From Acidimicrobiales bacterium (GTDB lineage: Bacteria; Actinomycetota; Acidimicrobiia; Acidimicrobiales; SHLQ01): 52,441 bases of DNA. The notes beneath the pieces are model-generated. The model worked only from the letters and a program-made list of their open reading frames with translations. It was not told the origin of the DNA and made no database searches. The stretch spans positions 178,632 through 231,072 of the forward strand of contig JAHDCX010000007.1 in NCBI GenBank assembly GCA_020629635.1. Reading direction: 5' to 3'. The translations under genes were made by a program, and so were the position numbers. Positions 1 to 7,995 of the stretch are shown one piece after another (positions within the stretch are counted from its first letter, which is position 1; each line of letters starts with the position of its first letter).

Positions 1-76
1 CCGGCTCCGCCGGTCGTTGCGGAGGACCCGCTAGGCAACCGCAGCGCGAGCCTTTCGCGAGCCGTGCGGAAAAAAC

Positions 77-1078
77 TCAGCGCCCGCCGATGAACATGGC
101 CTTGAGGGCGTCGAAGTCTTCGATGCAGCGGCCGGCGCCGTGCACGACGCATTCGAGCGCCGAATCGACGATGTGCACATCGACCTTCGTCTCGCTTCGG
201 AGCCGAATGTCGAGTCCGCGGAGCAGGCCACCGCCGCCGACAAGGTGAATGCCTTGCACGATGAGGTCTTGGGACAGTTCGGGTGGCGCCTGCGCGATGC
301 AGGACAGCACCGAGTCGATGATGGCCGAGACGGGCTCATCGATCGCGCCGCGGATCTCTTCGGGCGAGAGCACGATGGTCTTCGGCAAGCCCGACATGAG
401 CTCTCGTCCTCGAACCTCGGCTCGGACCTCGTTCGGGGTGGGGGCGGCCGAGCCGATGGTCAACTTGATGTCCTCGGCGGTGCGTTCGCCGATCGCGATG
501 CCGTACTCTCGGCGGACCCATGCCTGGATCGCCGCATCGATGTCGAAGGAGCCGACGCGGATCGCTTCGATCGCAACGACGCCGCCGAGGCTCAGAATGG
601 CTGACTCCGAGGTGCCGCCACCCACGTCGACAACCATGTTCCCGAGCGGTTCGTTGATGGGCAGATTGGCTCCGATCGCCGCGGCGACGGGCTGTTCGAT
701 CAGCTGAGCGTCACTTGCGCCGGCGCGGCGAGCGGCTTCGGTCACGGCGCGCCGTTCGACGGCGGTGATCGCGGACGGGACGCACACGATGACGCGGGGC
801 CGATTGAAACGCGAAACACCGACCTGTTCGAGGACGAGGCGAATCATCCGTTGCGTCACGTCGAAGTCGGTGATGGCGCCTTTGCGGAGTGGACGGACGG
901 CCACGATGTGGCTCGGCGTCCGGCCGATCATCTCCCACGCCTCTTGGCCGATTGCGAGCACGTCGTTGGTCTGGCTGTTCATCGCGATGACGGACGGCTC
1001 GTTGAGCACGATGCCTTCGCCGCGCACGTAGACGAGCGTGTTGGCCGTCCCCAGATCGATGGCGAGATCGCGTGCCAT
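77..1078 (-). CDS. mreB: Rod-shape actin homologue MreB
   Basis: 333-residue actin-fold ATPase that should polymerise under the membrane and direct lateral wall synthesis. The phosphate-1 loop (DLGTANTLVY, about residues 8-17), the phosphate-2 loop (VDVGGGTSES, about 150-159) and the C-terminal adenosine loop (LVGGGGLLRG, about 280-289) are all present. The length is slightly short of the usual 340-350. No mreC, mreD or rodA lies beside it; the gene upstream on the same strand is a small membrane protein 11 nt away, preceded by moaE, so the three probably form one transcript. AGCAGG lies just before the ATG. The family call is firm; whether it is the principal MreB or a paralogue (Mbl-like) cannot be told here. 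Confidence 0.93.
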   Translation of the reverse strand: MARDLAIDLGTANTLVYVRGEGIVLNEPSVIAMNSQTNDVLAIGQEAWEMIGRTPSHIVAVRPLRKGAITDFDVTQRMIRLVLEQVGVSRFNRPRVIVCVPSAITAVERRAVTEAARRAGASDAQLIEQPVAAAIGANLPINEPLGNMVVDVGGGTSESAILSLGGVVAIEAIRVGSFDIDAAIQAWVRREYGIAIGERTAEDIKLTIGSAAPTPNEVRAEVRGRELMSGLPKTIVLSPEEIRGAIDEPVSAIIDSVLSCIAQAPPELSQDLIVQGIHLVGGGGLLRGLDIRLRSETKVDVHIVDSALECVVHGAGRCIEDFDALKAMFIGGR

Positions 1079-1089
1079 GGGTTACCTGC

Positions 1090-1377
1090 TCAGCTGGCGG
1101 GCGGCTGCTGTCGCTGCCGCGGGCCGGGCTTGGGACGGGGACCGGGCGACGCTTCGGGCGCGGCGGGCCGGCGGGCGCCGGTCGAGACGGGGCGTCGACG
1201 CATGTCGCGTTGCGGGCGACGTTGTCCTGGTGGCGCCAAGGCGTTGAGGTCGTTGCTGAAGCTGTTGATGGTCGATCCGAATCGCTCTCGCCGGGGGCGG
1301 CTTGCGATCCAGACGCCGAGTGCGCCGAGCGCCGCCAACGCGGCGGCACCGATGAGGAACTGAACGGCAACCGTCAT
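1090..1377 (-). CDS. Small membrane protein with basic proline-rich tail
   Basis: 95 residues: one N-terminal hydrophobic segment (about 4-24), then a cytoplasmic-type tail rich in Arg, Pro and Gln with no recognisable domain. The start ATG overlaps the moaE stop (ATGA) and the gene ends 11 nt before mreB, so it is translationally coupled to moaE and probably co-transcribed with mreB. The layout suggests a single-pass protein with its tail in the cytoplasm. I do not recognise the family; a link to MreB is only positional. Confidence 0.6.
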   Translation of the reverse strand: MTVAVQFLIGAAALAALGALGVWIASRPRRERFGSTINSFSNDLNALAPPGQRRPQRDMRRRPVSTGARRPAAPEASPGPRPKPGPRQRQQPPAS

Positions 1378-1907
1378 GACGCGACCTCGCTGTTGTCAGA
1401 TTGGCTGGTGACCGAGCCTGGAGTGGGCGCATCGAGGTCGAACTCGTCGACTTCGCGGGCGTCGAGTCCCCAGGACTCACCGCCCTCCCACACTTCACGC
1501 TTCCAGATGGGGGCTGTCGCCTTGAGCCGATCGATGCCGTGCCGGGCGGTTTCGAACGCGACGTCGCGGTGCGGCGAGCTCGTGACGATAACCACGGACG
1601 ACTCACCGATCGGGACTTCACCGGAGCGATGCATGATGGCAATCCTGCGCACATCCGGCCACCGGTTGCGAATCTCCGTCGCCAGGGAGGCGAAGCGTTC
1701 GAGGAGAACTTCCTCGTACACCTCATAGGCGAGTTGCGTGACGCCCGGGCGGCCGTCGCTGTGATCGCGCGCCGTCCCGGAGAACACGACAACGGCTCCA
1801 CAGTCGGGGCGGACCGCCCACGAGTAGGCGTCAGCGATTGAGGGCTCCTCGGTCGTGATCTCGAGCCACGTGTCGGCGTCCGAGGACCAATTCGTCGGCG
1901 TGGACAT
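1374..1907 (-). CDS. moaE: Molybdopterin synthase catalytic subunit MoaE
   Basis: 177 residues. MoaE transfers sulfur from thiocarboxylated MoaD to precursor Z to make molybdopterin. The hallmark segment KATAPIWKREVWEGG, with two conserved lysines, is near residues 130-145, and the central VVFSGTARD and YEVYEE blocks match the family. The ATG at 1907 is chosen because the upstream extension is unrelated and a TACCAT hexamer lies 8 nt before it, suggesting a leaderless transcript. No moaD or other moa gene is in the window. The C-terminus carries a short Ser/Glu-rich tail and overlaps the next gene by 4 nt. Confidence 0.88.
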   Translation of the reverse strand: MSTPTNWSSDADTWLEITTEEPSIADAYSWAVRPDCGAVVVFSGTARDHSDGRPGVTQLAYEVYEEVLLERFASLATEIRNRWPDVRRIAIMHRSGEVPIGESSVVIVTSSPHRDVAFETARHGIDRLKATAPIWKREVWEGGESWGLDAREVDEFDLDAPTPGSVTSQSDNSEVAS

Positions 1908-1915
1908 CGTGCAAC

Positions 1916-1921
1916 ATGGTA
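1916..1921 (-). promoter_or_regulatory. Candidate -10 element for moaE (leaderless)
   Basis: TACCAT on the minus strand, 8 nt before the ATG at 1907, with no Shine-Dalgarno sequence between. It fits the TANNNT-N6-8-start pattern seen at many genes of this window. No clear -35. Confidence 0.45.
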
Positions 1922-1968
1922 GGCCGTCAAGGCCACAAGGCCGCGATCGGCACGTCGCACCCCTTGGG

Positions 1969-1974
1969 TACCAT
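1969..1974 (+). promoter_or_regulatory. Candidate -10 element for the HtrA-like gene (leaderless)
   Basis: TACCAT 8 nt before the GTG at 1983. No ribosome-binding site is visible, so transcription probably starts at or next to the GTG. No convincing -35. Confidence 0.4.
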
Positions 1975-1982
1975 GGCGGTCT

Positions 1983-3215
1983 GTGGAGGGACATGACGAC
2001 GACATCGACGCGGCGGGCGGTACGCCCGTGCCCGCAGACGACCGTCTGTGGCGTCATCCCGCCGAGCGCGGCGCCGAACAGGCGGCCGCCAACCTCGCCG
2101 CCCGACGCACGCACGGACGCCGTTGGCCGACCAATGTGATGTCGTTCCTGGCGGGCGCGTCGCTCGTCGGCCTGGCGTGGCTGCTGCAGGACAACGAGCC
2201 GTCGGTGATCGAAGAAACCGTCGTCCAGCAGATCACGCCCACGACGGCGACCATTCCGATCGACGGTCCGCTGCGCTTCGATGACTGGGCCGAAGAGGTC
2301 GCGATGACCAACATCAACAGCGTCATCGGGCTCGAGTTCGGGGACGGCGCGATGGTGCAGTCTGCGAACGCCGTGCTGTACGCCGATGACGGCCACCTCA
2401 TCACCACCGCCCATGCGATTGGAACGACCGAGGACATCACTGCGGTGTTGCCGAGCGGGGCGAGCATTCCCGCCCGCATCGTGGCGATCGACGCGGTGTC
2501 GGGCGTGGCGGTGCTGCGTATCAACTCACCCGAGCTGCCGCCGCCGAGCTTCGGCGATGAGCGGTCGGTGCGGCGAGGCGACCGGCTCGTGGCCATTGGA
2601 CGCAACGACATGTCGTCGGCCTCGATCCGCACGGTCGACGTCGTCGCCAAGGAATACGTTGCTCCCGCCGGCGAGAAGCACACGTTGACCGGTCTCATGC
2701 GCCTCACCGAGGAGATCGACCACTCGTTCACCGGCGCCCCGATCGTCGACGAGCATGGTGGGATCGTCGCGATGGCGGTCGGGGCGGACAACGGGTCGAC
2801 CCATGCGATGCCGATCACGCGGGTTCGGGCCGTCGCCGCCGAGCTGATCGAGACCGGCGAGACAGCCCACCGGGCGTGGATGGGGGTCAAGACCGAGCCG
2901 GTCAACTCGGCTCTCCGGGAACGCCGTGACCTGCGTGGTGGTGTCCTCGTGTCGCGCGTGTGGGAGCGCACTCCGGCGGCGCGGGCTGGCCTCCAGGCGG
3001 GCGACGTCATCGTCGCGGCGGGTACGGCCAACATCGTCGGCTTCGCGGATCTGTCGACGATCCTTCGTGCAGCGTCACCGGGCGATTCGATCGAGATCCT
3101 CGTGTCCCGAGTCCGGACCCTCAACGCGCAAGACGACGCCGCAGAGCCTCCGGAGCCCGAACTGTTGACGATCGTCGTGACCCTCGAAGCAACCAGCACG
3201 CATCTGACGCGCTGA
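1983..3215 (+). CDS. Membrane-anchored HtrA/trypsin-fold PDZ protein, probably catalytically dead
   Basis: 410 residues from a GTG start. The N-terminal cytoplasmic part holds DDRLWRHPAE (about 19-28), a motif I recall from actinobacterial HtrA-like proteins and the reason for choosing this start. A transmembrane helix follows (about 53-70), then a trypsin-like domain (about 85-285) and a PDZ domain (about 300-400, with RAGLQAGDVIVAAG). The HtrA His is present (H144 in TTAHAIG), but the Asp position reads Gly174 (SGVAVLRI where TDLAVL is usual) and the Ser position reads Thr250 (SFTGAP where GNSGGP is usual). Spacings of 30 and 76 residues match the HtrA triad, so this is not misalignment. 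The likely role is extracytoplasmic peptide binding or scaffolding rather than proteolysis. Confidence 0.87.
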   Translation: MEGHDDDIDAAGGTPVPADDRLWRHPAERGAEQAAANLAARRTHGRRWPTNVMSFLAGASLVGLAWLLQDNEPSVIEETVVQQITPTTATIPIDGPLRFDDWAEEVAMTNINSVIGLEFGDGAMVQSANAVLYADDGHLITTAHAIGTTEDITAVLPSGASIPARIVAIDAVSGVAVLRINSPELPPPSFGDERSVRRGDRLVAIGRNDMSSASIRTVDVVAKEYVAPAGEKHTLTGLMRLTEEIDHSFTGAPIVDEHGGIVAMAVGADNGSTHAMPITRVRAVAAELIETGETAHRAWMGVKTEPVNSALRERRDLRGGVLVSRVWERTPAARAGLQAGDVIVAAGTANIVGFADLSTILRAASPGDSIEILVSRVRTLNAQDDAAEPPEPELLTIVVTLEATSTHLTR

Positions 3216-3223
3216 TTCGCCGT

Positions 3224-4282
3224 TCAGCGCCGCCGGATCAGCCATCGAACGAGGGCGACCACACCGATTCCCGTGCCCGCAAGGAGCGCTCCCGCAATCC
3301 CGAGTGCAAGCTCCTGACGACGTTTGGCCGTCACCCCGTCGAAGCGTGACGGAGCGCTGCCGGACACGTAGGCCTCCTCGTTGGAGAACTCCGGCTCCCA
3401 GCCCAACGACCGCAGCCGATCGTTCGCCACGACCCACGGATGTTGCAGGTACGGGGTGATCCCGGGGTGAGTCGTGGCGCCGAGTCGACGCCGCGCATCG
3501 GACACGGCGGAGAGAACGAAGGCCGGCACCCGAAGCGGATTCGGCGGCGTACCGCGCAGCGCTTCGAGCTCGGCGGCGCGGAGCCATCCGTCGGCGGCGA
3601 CGTTGAAGACGCCACCGTGACGCCCAACGACGACCACCTCGACGGCATGGGCAAAGTCCTCGGCGTGCACGAACTGCGCCGGTGCGTCACCCTCGGCGAG
3701 GCGAACGGCGGCGGAGTCGCGCAACAGCACGGCGAGACCGTTCTCGCGCCCCCGAGCGAGCACCGTCGCGGCGCGCAGAATGGTGAGCGTTCCGCCGGTG
3801 TCGTCGGCCCACGCCTCGCCCATGACCTCGATCTCGGCTCGGACATGCCCGAACCGGAACTCGGGGTTGGGTCGCACGGGCGCGGCCTCGGTGAGCGGAA
3901 GCGGGTTGTCGGGCCAGGCGCCGTAGACCATCGCGGAGGAGGCGATGACCACCTGCGCCACGCCGCTCTCGGCGGCGGCGTCGAACACTCGCTCGGCGAG
4001 CAGCAGATCGGCCTTTGCGGCCGCACCGTCGCCGGCGAATCGGACCGGCGTGCCCGCGAGGTGAACGATGACGTCGCCGGGGCGACACTGCGCAGCGAGG
4101 TCGTCGCGCTCGAGCTCGAACGCGATCACCCCGTCCCCGGCGACCCGGTCAAGGCCGATGACCTCGCCGAAGTCGTCGAGGTGAGCGAGACGGTCGGCCA
4201 CGTGACGACCGACGGCACCCGATGCGCCGGTCACGATGACACGGGATGCAGTCTCCGTGCCGAGGTTCGGCGAGTCCGACAT
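3224..4282 (-). CDS. NAD(P)-binding SDR-family (epimerase-like) protein with altered active site and C-terminal anchor
   Basis: 352 residues. The Rossmann motif TGASGAVG is at about 18-25, followed by VIVHLAG and the SSAMVYGAWPDNP strand-loop of extended SDRs. The YxxxK pair is replaced: the aligned segment reads FRFGHVRAEIE, so Phe stands for Tyr and Arg for Lys. The C-terminus holds a hydrophobic helix followed by WLIRRR, suggesting membrane attachment. It converges on the HtrA-like gene, ending 9 nt from it. The ATG at 4282 lies 6 nt after CATGGT and is divergent from the DUF2342 gene with only 17 nt between starts. Substrate unknown; it could be an atypical SDR that binds NAD(P) without classical catalysis. 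Confidence 0.8.
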   Translation of the reverse strand: MSDSPNLGTETASRVIVTGASGAVGRHVADRLAHLDDFGEVIGLDRVAGDGVIAFELERDDLAAQCRPGDVIVHLAGTPVRFAGDGAAAKADLLLAERVFDAAAESGVAQVVIASSAMVYGAWPDNPLPLTEAAPVRPNPEFRFGHVRAEIEVMGEAWADDTGGTLTILRAATVLARGRENGLAVLLRDSAAVRLAEGDAPAQFVHAEDFAHAVEVVVVGRHGGVFNVAADGWLRAAELEALRGTPPNPLRVPAFVLSAVSDARRRLGATTHPGITPYLQHPWVVANDRLRSLGWEPEFSNEEAYVSGSAPSRFDGVTAKRRQELALGIAGALLAGTGIGVVALVRWLIRRR

Positions 4283-4287
4283 CCCTC

Positions 4288-4294
4288 TACCATG
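4288..4294. promoter_or_regulatory. Shared symmetric -10 region of a divergent leaderless promoter pair
   Basis: TACCATG. Read rightwards, TACCAT (4288-4293) lies 6 nt before the GTG at 4300. Read leftwards, CATGGT (4289-4294) lies 6 nt before the ATG at 4282. No Shine-Dalgarno sequence fits in either gap. The two start codons are 18 bp apart, so one -10 region probably fires both ways. Confidence 0.5.
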
Positions 4295-4299
4295 CACTC

Positions 4300-5583
4300 G
4301 TGAGCGATCCCGGTCCATTCGATGACGACGACCTGCCTGAGGGCTTCGACGCGCTCTTCGGCGGTGACCCTGCGGCCATGCTTCAGAACCTGATGAATCT
4401 GCTCGGTGGACTCGGGTCGGGAGGCGCCAATGCCGGTGCACAGATGGCCATGCAGATCGCCACGGGCGGGGCGAGCGAACCCAACGTCGACCCGGTCGAT
4501 CGCATGGCAATCGAACAACTCGCCCGCGTGGCCGAGCTCCGAATCGCGGACGCCACCGGCCTCCGATTGAGCGACGCCAATGCGCTGACCGTCGAGGCCG
4601 TGACCCGTTCCGAATGGGTTCGCCGGTCGATGGACGCGTATCGGCCCGTGGTCGAACGGGTTGCCGGCGGTTTGACCTCACCGGTCGTCGATGAATCGCT
4701 GAGTTCCGACCCTCAGTTCGCGATGCTCGAACAGCTGATGTCGTCGTTCCGGCCGATGATGGTTTCGACGACGACGTCGTCGATGATCGGCCATCTCGGC
4801 GCATCCACGCTGAGTTCGTACGCGCTGCCGATTCCTCGCGGCGCCGATGACACGTTGATGATCGTCATTCCTGCGGTCGACGAGCTCGTGAACGACTGGA
4901 GCCTGGACGCCAACGATGTCCGAATGTGGGTCACGCTCAACGATGTCGCCCACCATGGCGTGCTTCGAGTTCCTCACGTGCGCGACCGCATCCTCCACCT
5001 GCTCGGTGCCTACGCCGACGCCTTCCGGAACGATCCGTCGGCGATCGAAGAGATGATCGGCGACGTCGAGCCCACGAGCGACCCGATGGCCCTTCAGCAG
5101 CAGCTCCAGTCGATGTTCGGCGATCCCACGGCCATGCTCGGCTCGATGCGCTCGGACGAGCAGCGAGCGCTTCTGCCGGAGATCCATGCCGCGATCGCCG
5201 TCGTGGTCGGCGTGGTCGACCACGTGATGGATCAGGTCGGCAACGGCCTGATCGCCGGCTACGCCCAGATCACCGAGGCGCTCCGCCGCCGTCGAGTGAC
5301 CGCATCGGCGTCAGATCGATTCGTGGATCGGCTTTTGGGCCTGGAGCTCGATCAACCGCTGTATGACCGTGGCCGTGCCTTCGTCGACGGCGTCATCGAA
5401 CGCGCCGGCGAGGACGGACTGGCGGCGTTGTGGAGCGACGCCGAACATCTCCCGACGGCCAACGAGATCGAGGCTCCCGGTCTCTGGCTCGCTCGGGTCG
5501 GGATCGATTTCGAACTCCCTCTCGACGCACTCGGTGAAGACCCTCTCGGGCTCGACGAGCTCGGCGACTCCGAAGAGGAATAG
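4300..5583 (+). CDS. DUF2342 / zincin_2-family protein with degenerate metal motif
   Basis: 427 residues from a GTG start. It resembles the actinobacterial DUF2342 family ('putative hydrolase', sometimes called F420-biosynthesis associated): a short acidic N-terminus, a helical body, and a core with VIPAVDEL and VPHVRDRILHL. The position of the zinc-binding HExxH reads N214-D-V-A-H218-H. Family members on this branch, as I recall, often have RExxHH, so the ligand set here is even less canonical. The C-terminus is acidic. The start is set by the shared -10 with the divergent SDR gene. Soluble, no signal peptide. Function unknown; metalloprotease activity is doubtful. Confidence 0.77.
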   Translation: MSDPGPFDDDDLPEGFDALFGGDPAAMLQNLMNLLGGLGSGGANAGAQMAMQIATGGASEPNVDPVDRMAIEQLARVAELRIADATGLRLSDANALTVEAVTRSEWVRRSMDAYRPVVERVAGGLTSPVVDESLSSDPQFAMLEQLMSSFRPMMVSTTTSSMIGHLGASTLSSYALPIPRGADDTLMIVIPAVDELVNDWSLDANDVRMWVTLNDVAHHGVLRVPHVRDRILHLLGAYADAFRNDPSAIEEMIGDVEPTSDPMALQQQLQSMFGDPTAMLGSMRSDEQRALLPEIHAAIAVVVGVVDHVMDQVGNGLIAGYAQITEALRRRRVTASASDRFVDRLLGLELDQPLYDRGRAFVDGVIERAGEDGLAALWSDAEHLPTANEIEAPGLWLARVGIDFELPLDALGEDPLGLDELGDSEEE

Positions 5584-5584
5584 C

Positions 5585-7294
5585 TCAGTCCCAGAGCCGG
5601 TACTGGCCCTCGTCATCGGGCCGGGGAGGAAGGTCGACCGTCGTGGTCGGGTCGTCGGCGCCTGCGGGCGCAGGTAGCGGTGCCACGACGGTGGGATCGA
5701 GCGGTTCGTCGGGCGTGACCCCCACGTCGTGCTCAGGTGAGTCCGCAACCTCGCTCGGCGACGAGTCGTCCCGTCGGGCAGGCGACGGGAGGGCCTCGAA
5801 ATGTGGGGCGACGCGATCTCGCGCGCGGGCGATCGTGGCCATGAGTGGACGGACCTTGGCGACCGCTGGGTGCTGCTCGAAGCGTTCGACCGTCTCGGAC
5901 GGGACACGTTCTCGCAGCGCTTGGCGCACTCGAGAGGAACGCTGGACACGATCGGTGCGACGACCGAGCTCGTAGCTGGTCGCGGAGAATCCGGCGGCGA
6001 TCGCGATGAGCAGCGCGCCGACTTCGACCGGCAGGCGGAACACGACGGCGAGAAATGCACCGACGGCCCACGTGAGCTGAAATCGGCCCTCGAAGACGGC
6101 GAAGGCGCGGCCATGATTGGCTCGGGGCGCGTCACGTTGAACCAGCGCGTCGAAGCCGAGCTTGGCCACGGCGGCCGCACCACCGATCCCGAAGGCGAGC
6201 AATGCGGTTCCGGTGATGCCACCACCCCAGGCGGCGAGGAGGGCGGTCACGGCCGTCCAGATGAGGGCGCCGAAGACGAGGCGCTCTTCGGGGATTCGGT
6301 CGCGCAGGTCCGGTGCGTAGCGGGCGCCGAGCAGGGCGCCCACACCGGCCGCCAGTGCGGCAACGCCGAAATGCCACGAAGGGGGTCCCGGCTCGCCGAT
6401 CACATCGATGTCTCTGATCGTGCCGAGAGCGGCGCCGAGCGCCGCGCCGGGTTCGGAGCGTTCGACGCCGTCGTCTCCCGCGCGGAGATGGAAGGCGAGC
6501 AGGAAGGTGGTGAAGCCGACGATTCCTCGAAGCACGCCGACCGCGGTTGCGCCGAGCACGATGTTTGCGCCCCGAACCTCGAGTCGCTCGGTGATGTCGG
6601 CGGGCTCCGCGGCGATCTGCACCTGCGGAAGACGCGTCGCCGTCGTTGCCCCGAAGAGGTAGACGATCATGGCGAGGAACGTGGCGGCCGGACCGCCGAT
6701 CAATGCCACGAGGATGCCGCCGATCGCTGCGCCCGTCAGGCCACCGATCGAGCTCAGCAGGGCGAGCTTCGAGTTCGCTTCGATGAGTTCGTCTTCGCGC
6801 GGACAGACGGCGGGCACCATGGCGATCCGCGAAACCGCGTATCCCTTCTGCAGCACGAGCATGGCGAAGGCCTCGGGAAACAGAAGGAGCGAGTCGATGT
6901 GGCGGGTCATGAAGAACGCCACCAACGCCCGCGCGGCGAGCGAGCCGATGATCATGCCGCGGCGGCCGCCCTTGGCACGGTCGATCGCCGGACCGAGCAA
7001 AGGGGTCACGACCGCAAAGGGCGCGATCGTCAGGATCAGGTAGAGCGCAACACGCCAGCGGGCGTCGGACGGGTCGACCTGGAAGAAGATCGACCCGGCG
7101 AGTGCCACGGTAATGAGGCCGTCGGCCACCACGGACAGCCCGTGGACGCGAGCGAGCTGGGTGAACGGTGTGGTCCGGAGGCCATTGCCAAGACTCGATG
7201 GGCGCCGGGCACCGGTACGCGATCGGGGCCCCGACGTATCCAGCTCAGACCATCCCGACGACGACATCGCCTCTGAGTCTAAGTCGTCGGTCAA
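5585..7294 (-). CDS. MFS transporter
   Basis: 569 residues with about 12 hydrophobic segments between residues 50 and 430, and the conserved loop GPAIDRAKGGRRG after the second. A long hydrophilic tail of about 130 residues, rich in Pro, Asp, Glu and Thr, follows. The TTG start at 7294 overlaps the regX3 stop by 4 nt; an ATG nine codons downstream is an alternative. It is the last gene of the phosphate operon, which hints at phosphate-linked expression, but the substrate is unknown. Confidence 0.82.
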   Translation of the reverse strand: MTDDLDSEAMSSSGWSELDTSGPRSRTGARRPSSLGNGLRTTPFTQLARVHGLSVVADGLITVALAGSIFFQVDPSDARWRVALYLILTIAPFAVVTPLLGPAIDRAKGGRRGMIIGSLAARALVAFFMTRHIDSLLLFPEAFAMLVLQKGYAVSRIAMVPAVCPREDELIEANSKLALLSSIGGLTGAAIGGILVALIGGPAATFLAMIVYLFGATTATRLPQVQIAAEPADITERLEVRGANIVLGATAVGVLRGIVGFTTFLLAFHLRAGDDGVERSEPGAALGAALGTIRDIDVIGEPGPPSWHFGVAALAAGVGALLGARYAPDLRDRIPEERLVFGALIWTAVTALLAAWGGGITGTALLAFGIGGAAAVAKLGFDALVQRDAPRANHGRAFAVFEGRFQLTWAVGAFLAVVFRLPVEVGALLIAIAAGFSATSYELGRRTDRVQRSSRVRQALRERVPSETVERFEQHPAVAKVRPLMATIARARDRVAPHFEALPSPARRDDSSPSEVADSPEHDVGVTPDEPLDPTVVAPLPAPAGADDPTTTVDLPPRPDDEGQYRLWD

Positions 7295-7995
7295 TCCTCG
7301 TACTTGTAGCCGAGACCACGAATCGTGACGATGCGCGTCGGTTTCTTGGGGTCGGTCTCGACCTTGGACCGGAGCCGCTTGATGTGCACGTCGAGCGTCT
7401 TCGTGTCGCCGACGTAGTCCGCACCCCAGACCCGGTCGATGAGGACGTCGCGGGTCAGGACTCGTCCGGCGTTGCGCATCAGCAGCGCAAGGAGCTCGAA
7501 CTCCTTGAGCGGAAGGCTCTGTTGTTCGCCACGGATGACCACCTCGTGCCGGTCGATGTCGACGGTGACGTCACCAACCGAGATCGGCTCGGCATCTGTC
7601 TCGGCGGGTACCGCCTCGTCGTCGGACTCGAAGCGTCGCATGACCGCTCGGATGCGGGCGACGAGTTCTCGCAGCCGGTACGGCTTGGTCACGTAGTCGT
7701 CGGCGCCAACCTCGAGCCCGACGACCGTGTCGACCTCCTCGCCTTTCGCCGTGACCATGATGATCGGTGTGTTCGACTTGCTCCGGATGGCTCGACAGAC
7801 GTCGATGCCCGACATCGTCGGCAACATCACGTCGAGCAGGACGAGGTCGGGGCTGACCTCATCGAAACGACGGAGGGCTTCTGCACCATCAGAGGCGACG
7901 GTCACCGAGAAACCCTCACGACCCAGCCCCACGGTCAATGCTTCGGCGAAGCTCGACTCGTCCTCGACGACGAGCACGGACAGCTCGCGGCTCAT
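7291..7995 (-). CDS. regX3: OmpR/PhoB-family response regulator, RegX3-like
   Basis: 234 residues. The receiver domain (about 6-118) has the acidic pair ED at 11-12, phosphoacceptor Asp55 (LVLLDVMLPT) and the TKPY lysine. The winged-helix domain (about 135-230) ends RIVTIRGLGYKYED, typical of PhoB/RegX3. It lies directly downstream of its kinase gene (4-nt ATGA overlap) and of pst-phoU, so it should activate the pst genes under phosphate limitation; the PHO-box-like repeat before pstS is the likely target. PhoP of the Streptomyces type is the alternative name. Confidence 0.9.
   Translation of the reverse strand: MSRELSVLVVEDESSFAEALTVGLGREGFSVTVASDGAEALRRFDEVSPDLVLLDVMLPTMSGIDVCRAIRSKSNTPIIMVTAKGEEVDTVVGLEVGADDYVTKPYRLRELVARIRAVMRRFESDDEAVPAETDAEPISVGDVTVDIDRHEVVIRGEQQSLPLKEFELLALLMRNAGRVLTRDVLIDRVWGADYVGDTKTLDVHIKRLRSKVETDPKKPTRIVTIRGLGYKYED

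Noticed and set aside
1-76. Possible terminator after mreB
   Set aside because: GC-rich inverted segments such as CTCCGC/GCGGAG are present, but there is no T-run and the structure continues beyond the window edge, so nothing can be supported.
5714-5734. GTGACCCCC as another repeat copy
   Set aside because: Only a 7-base overlap with the repeat core, inside the MFS coding tail; expected by chance in GC-rich DNA.
5801-7276. A 491-codon plus-strand frame across the MFS gene
   Set aside because: Antisense to a clear 12-span transporter; the translation is His/Glu/Gly/Arg-rich without any domain.
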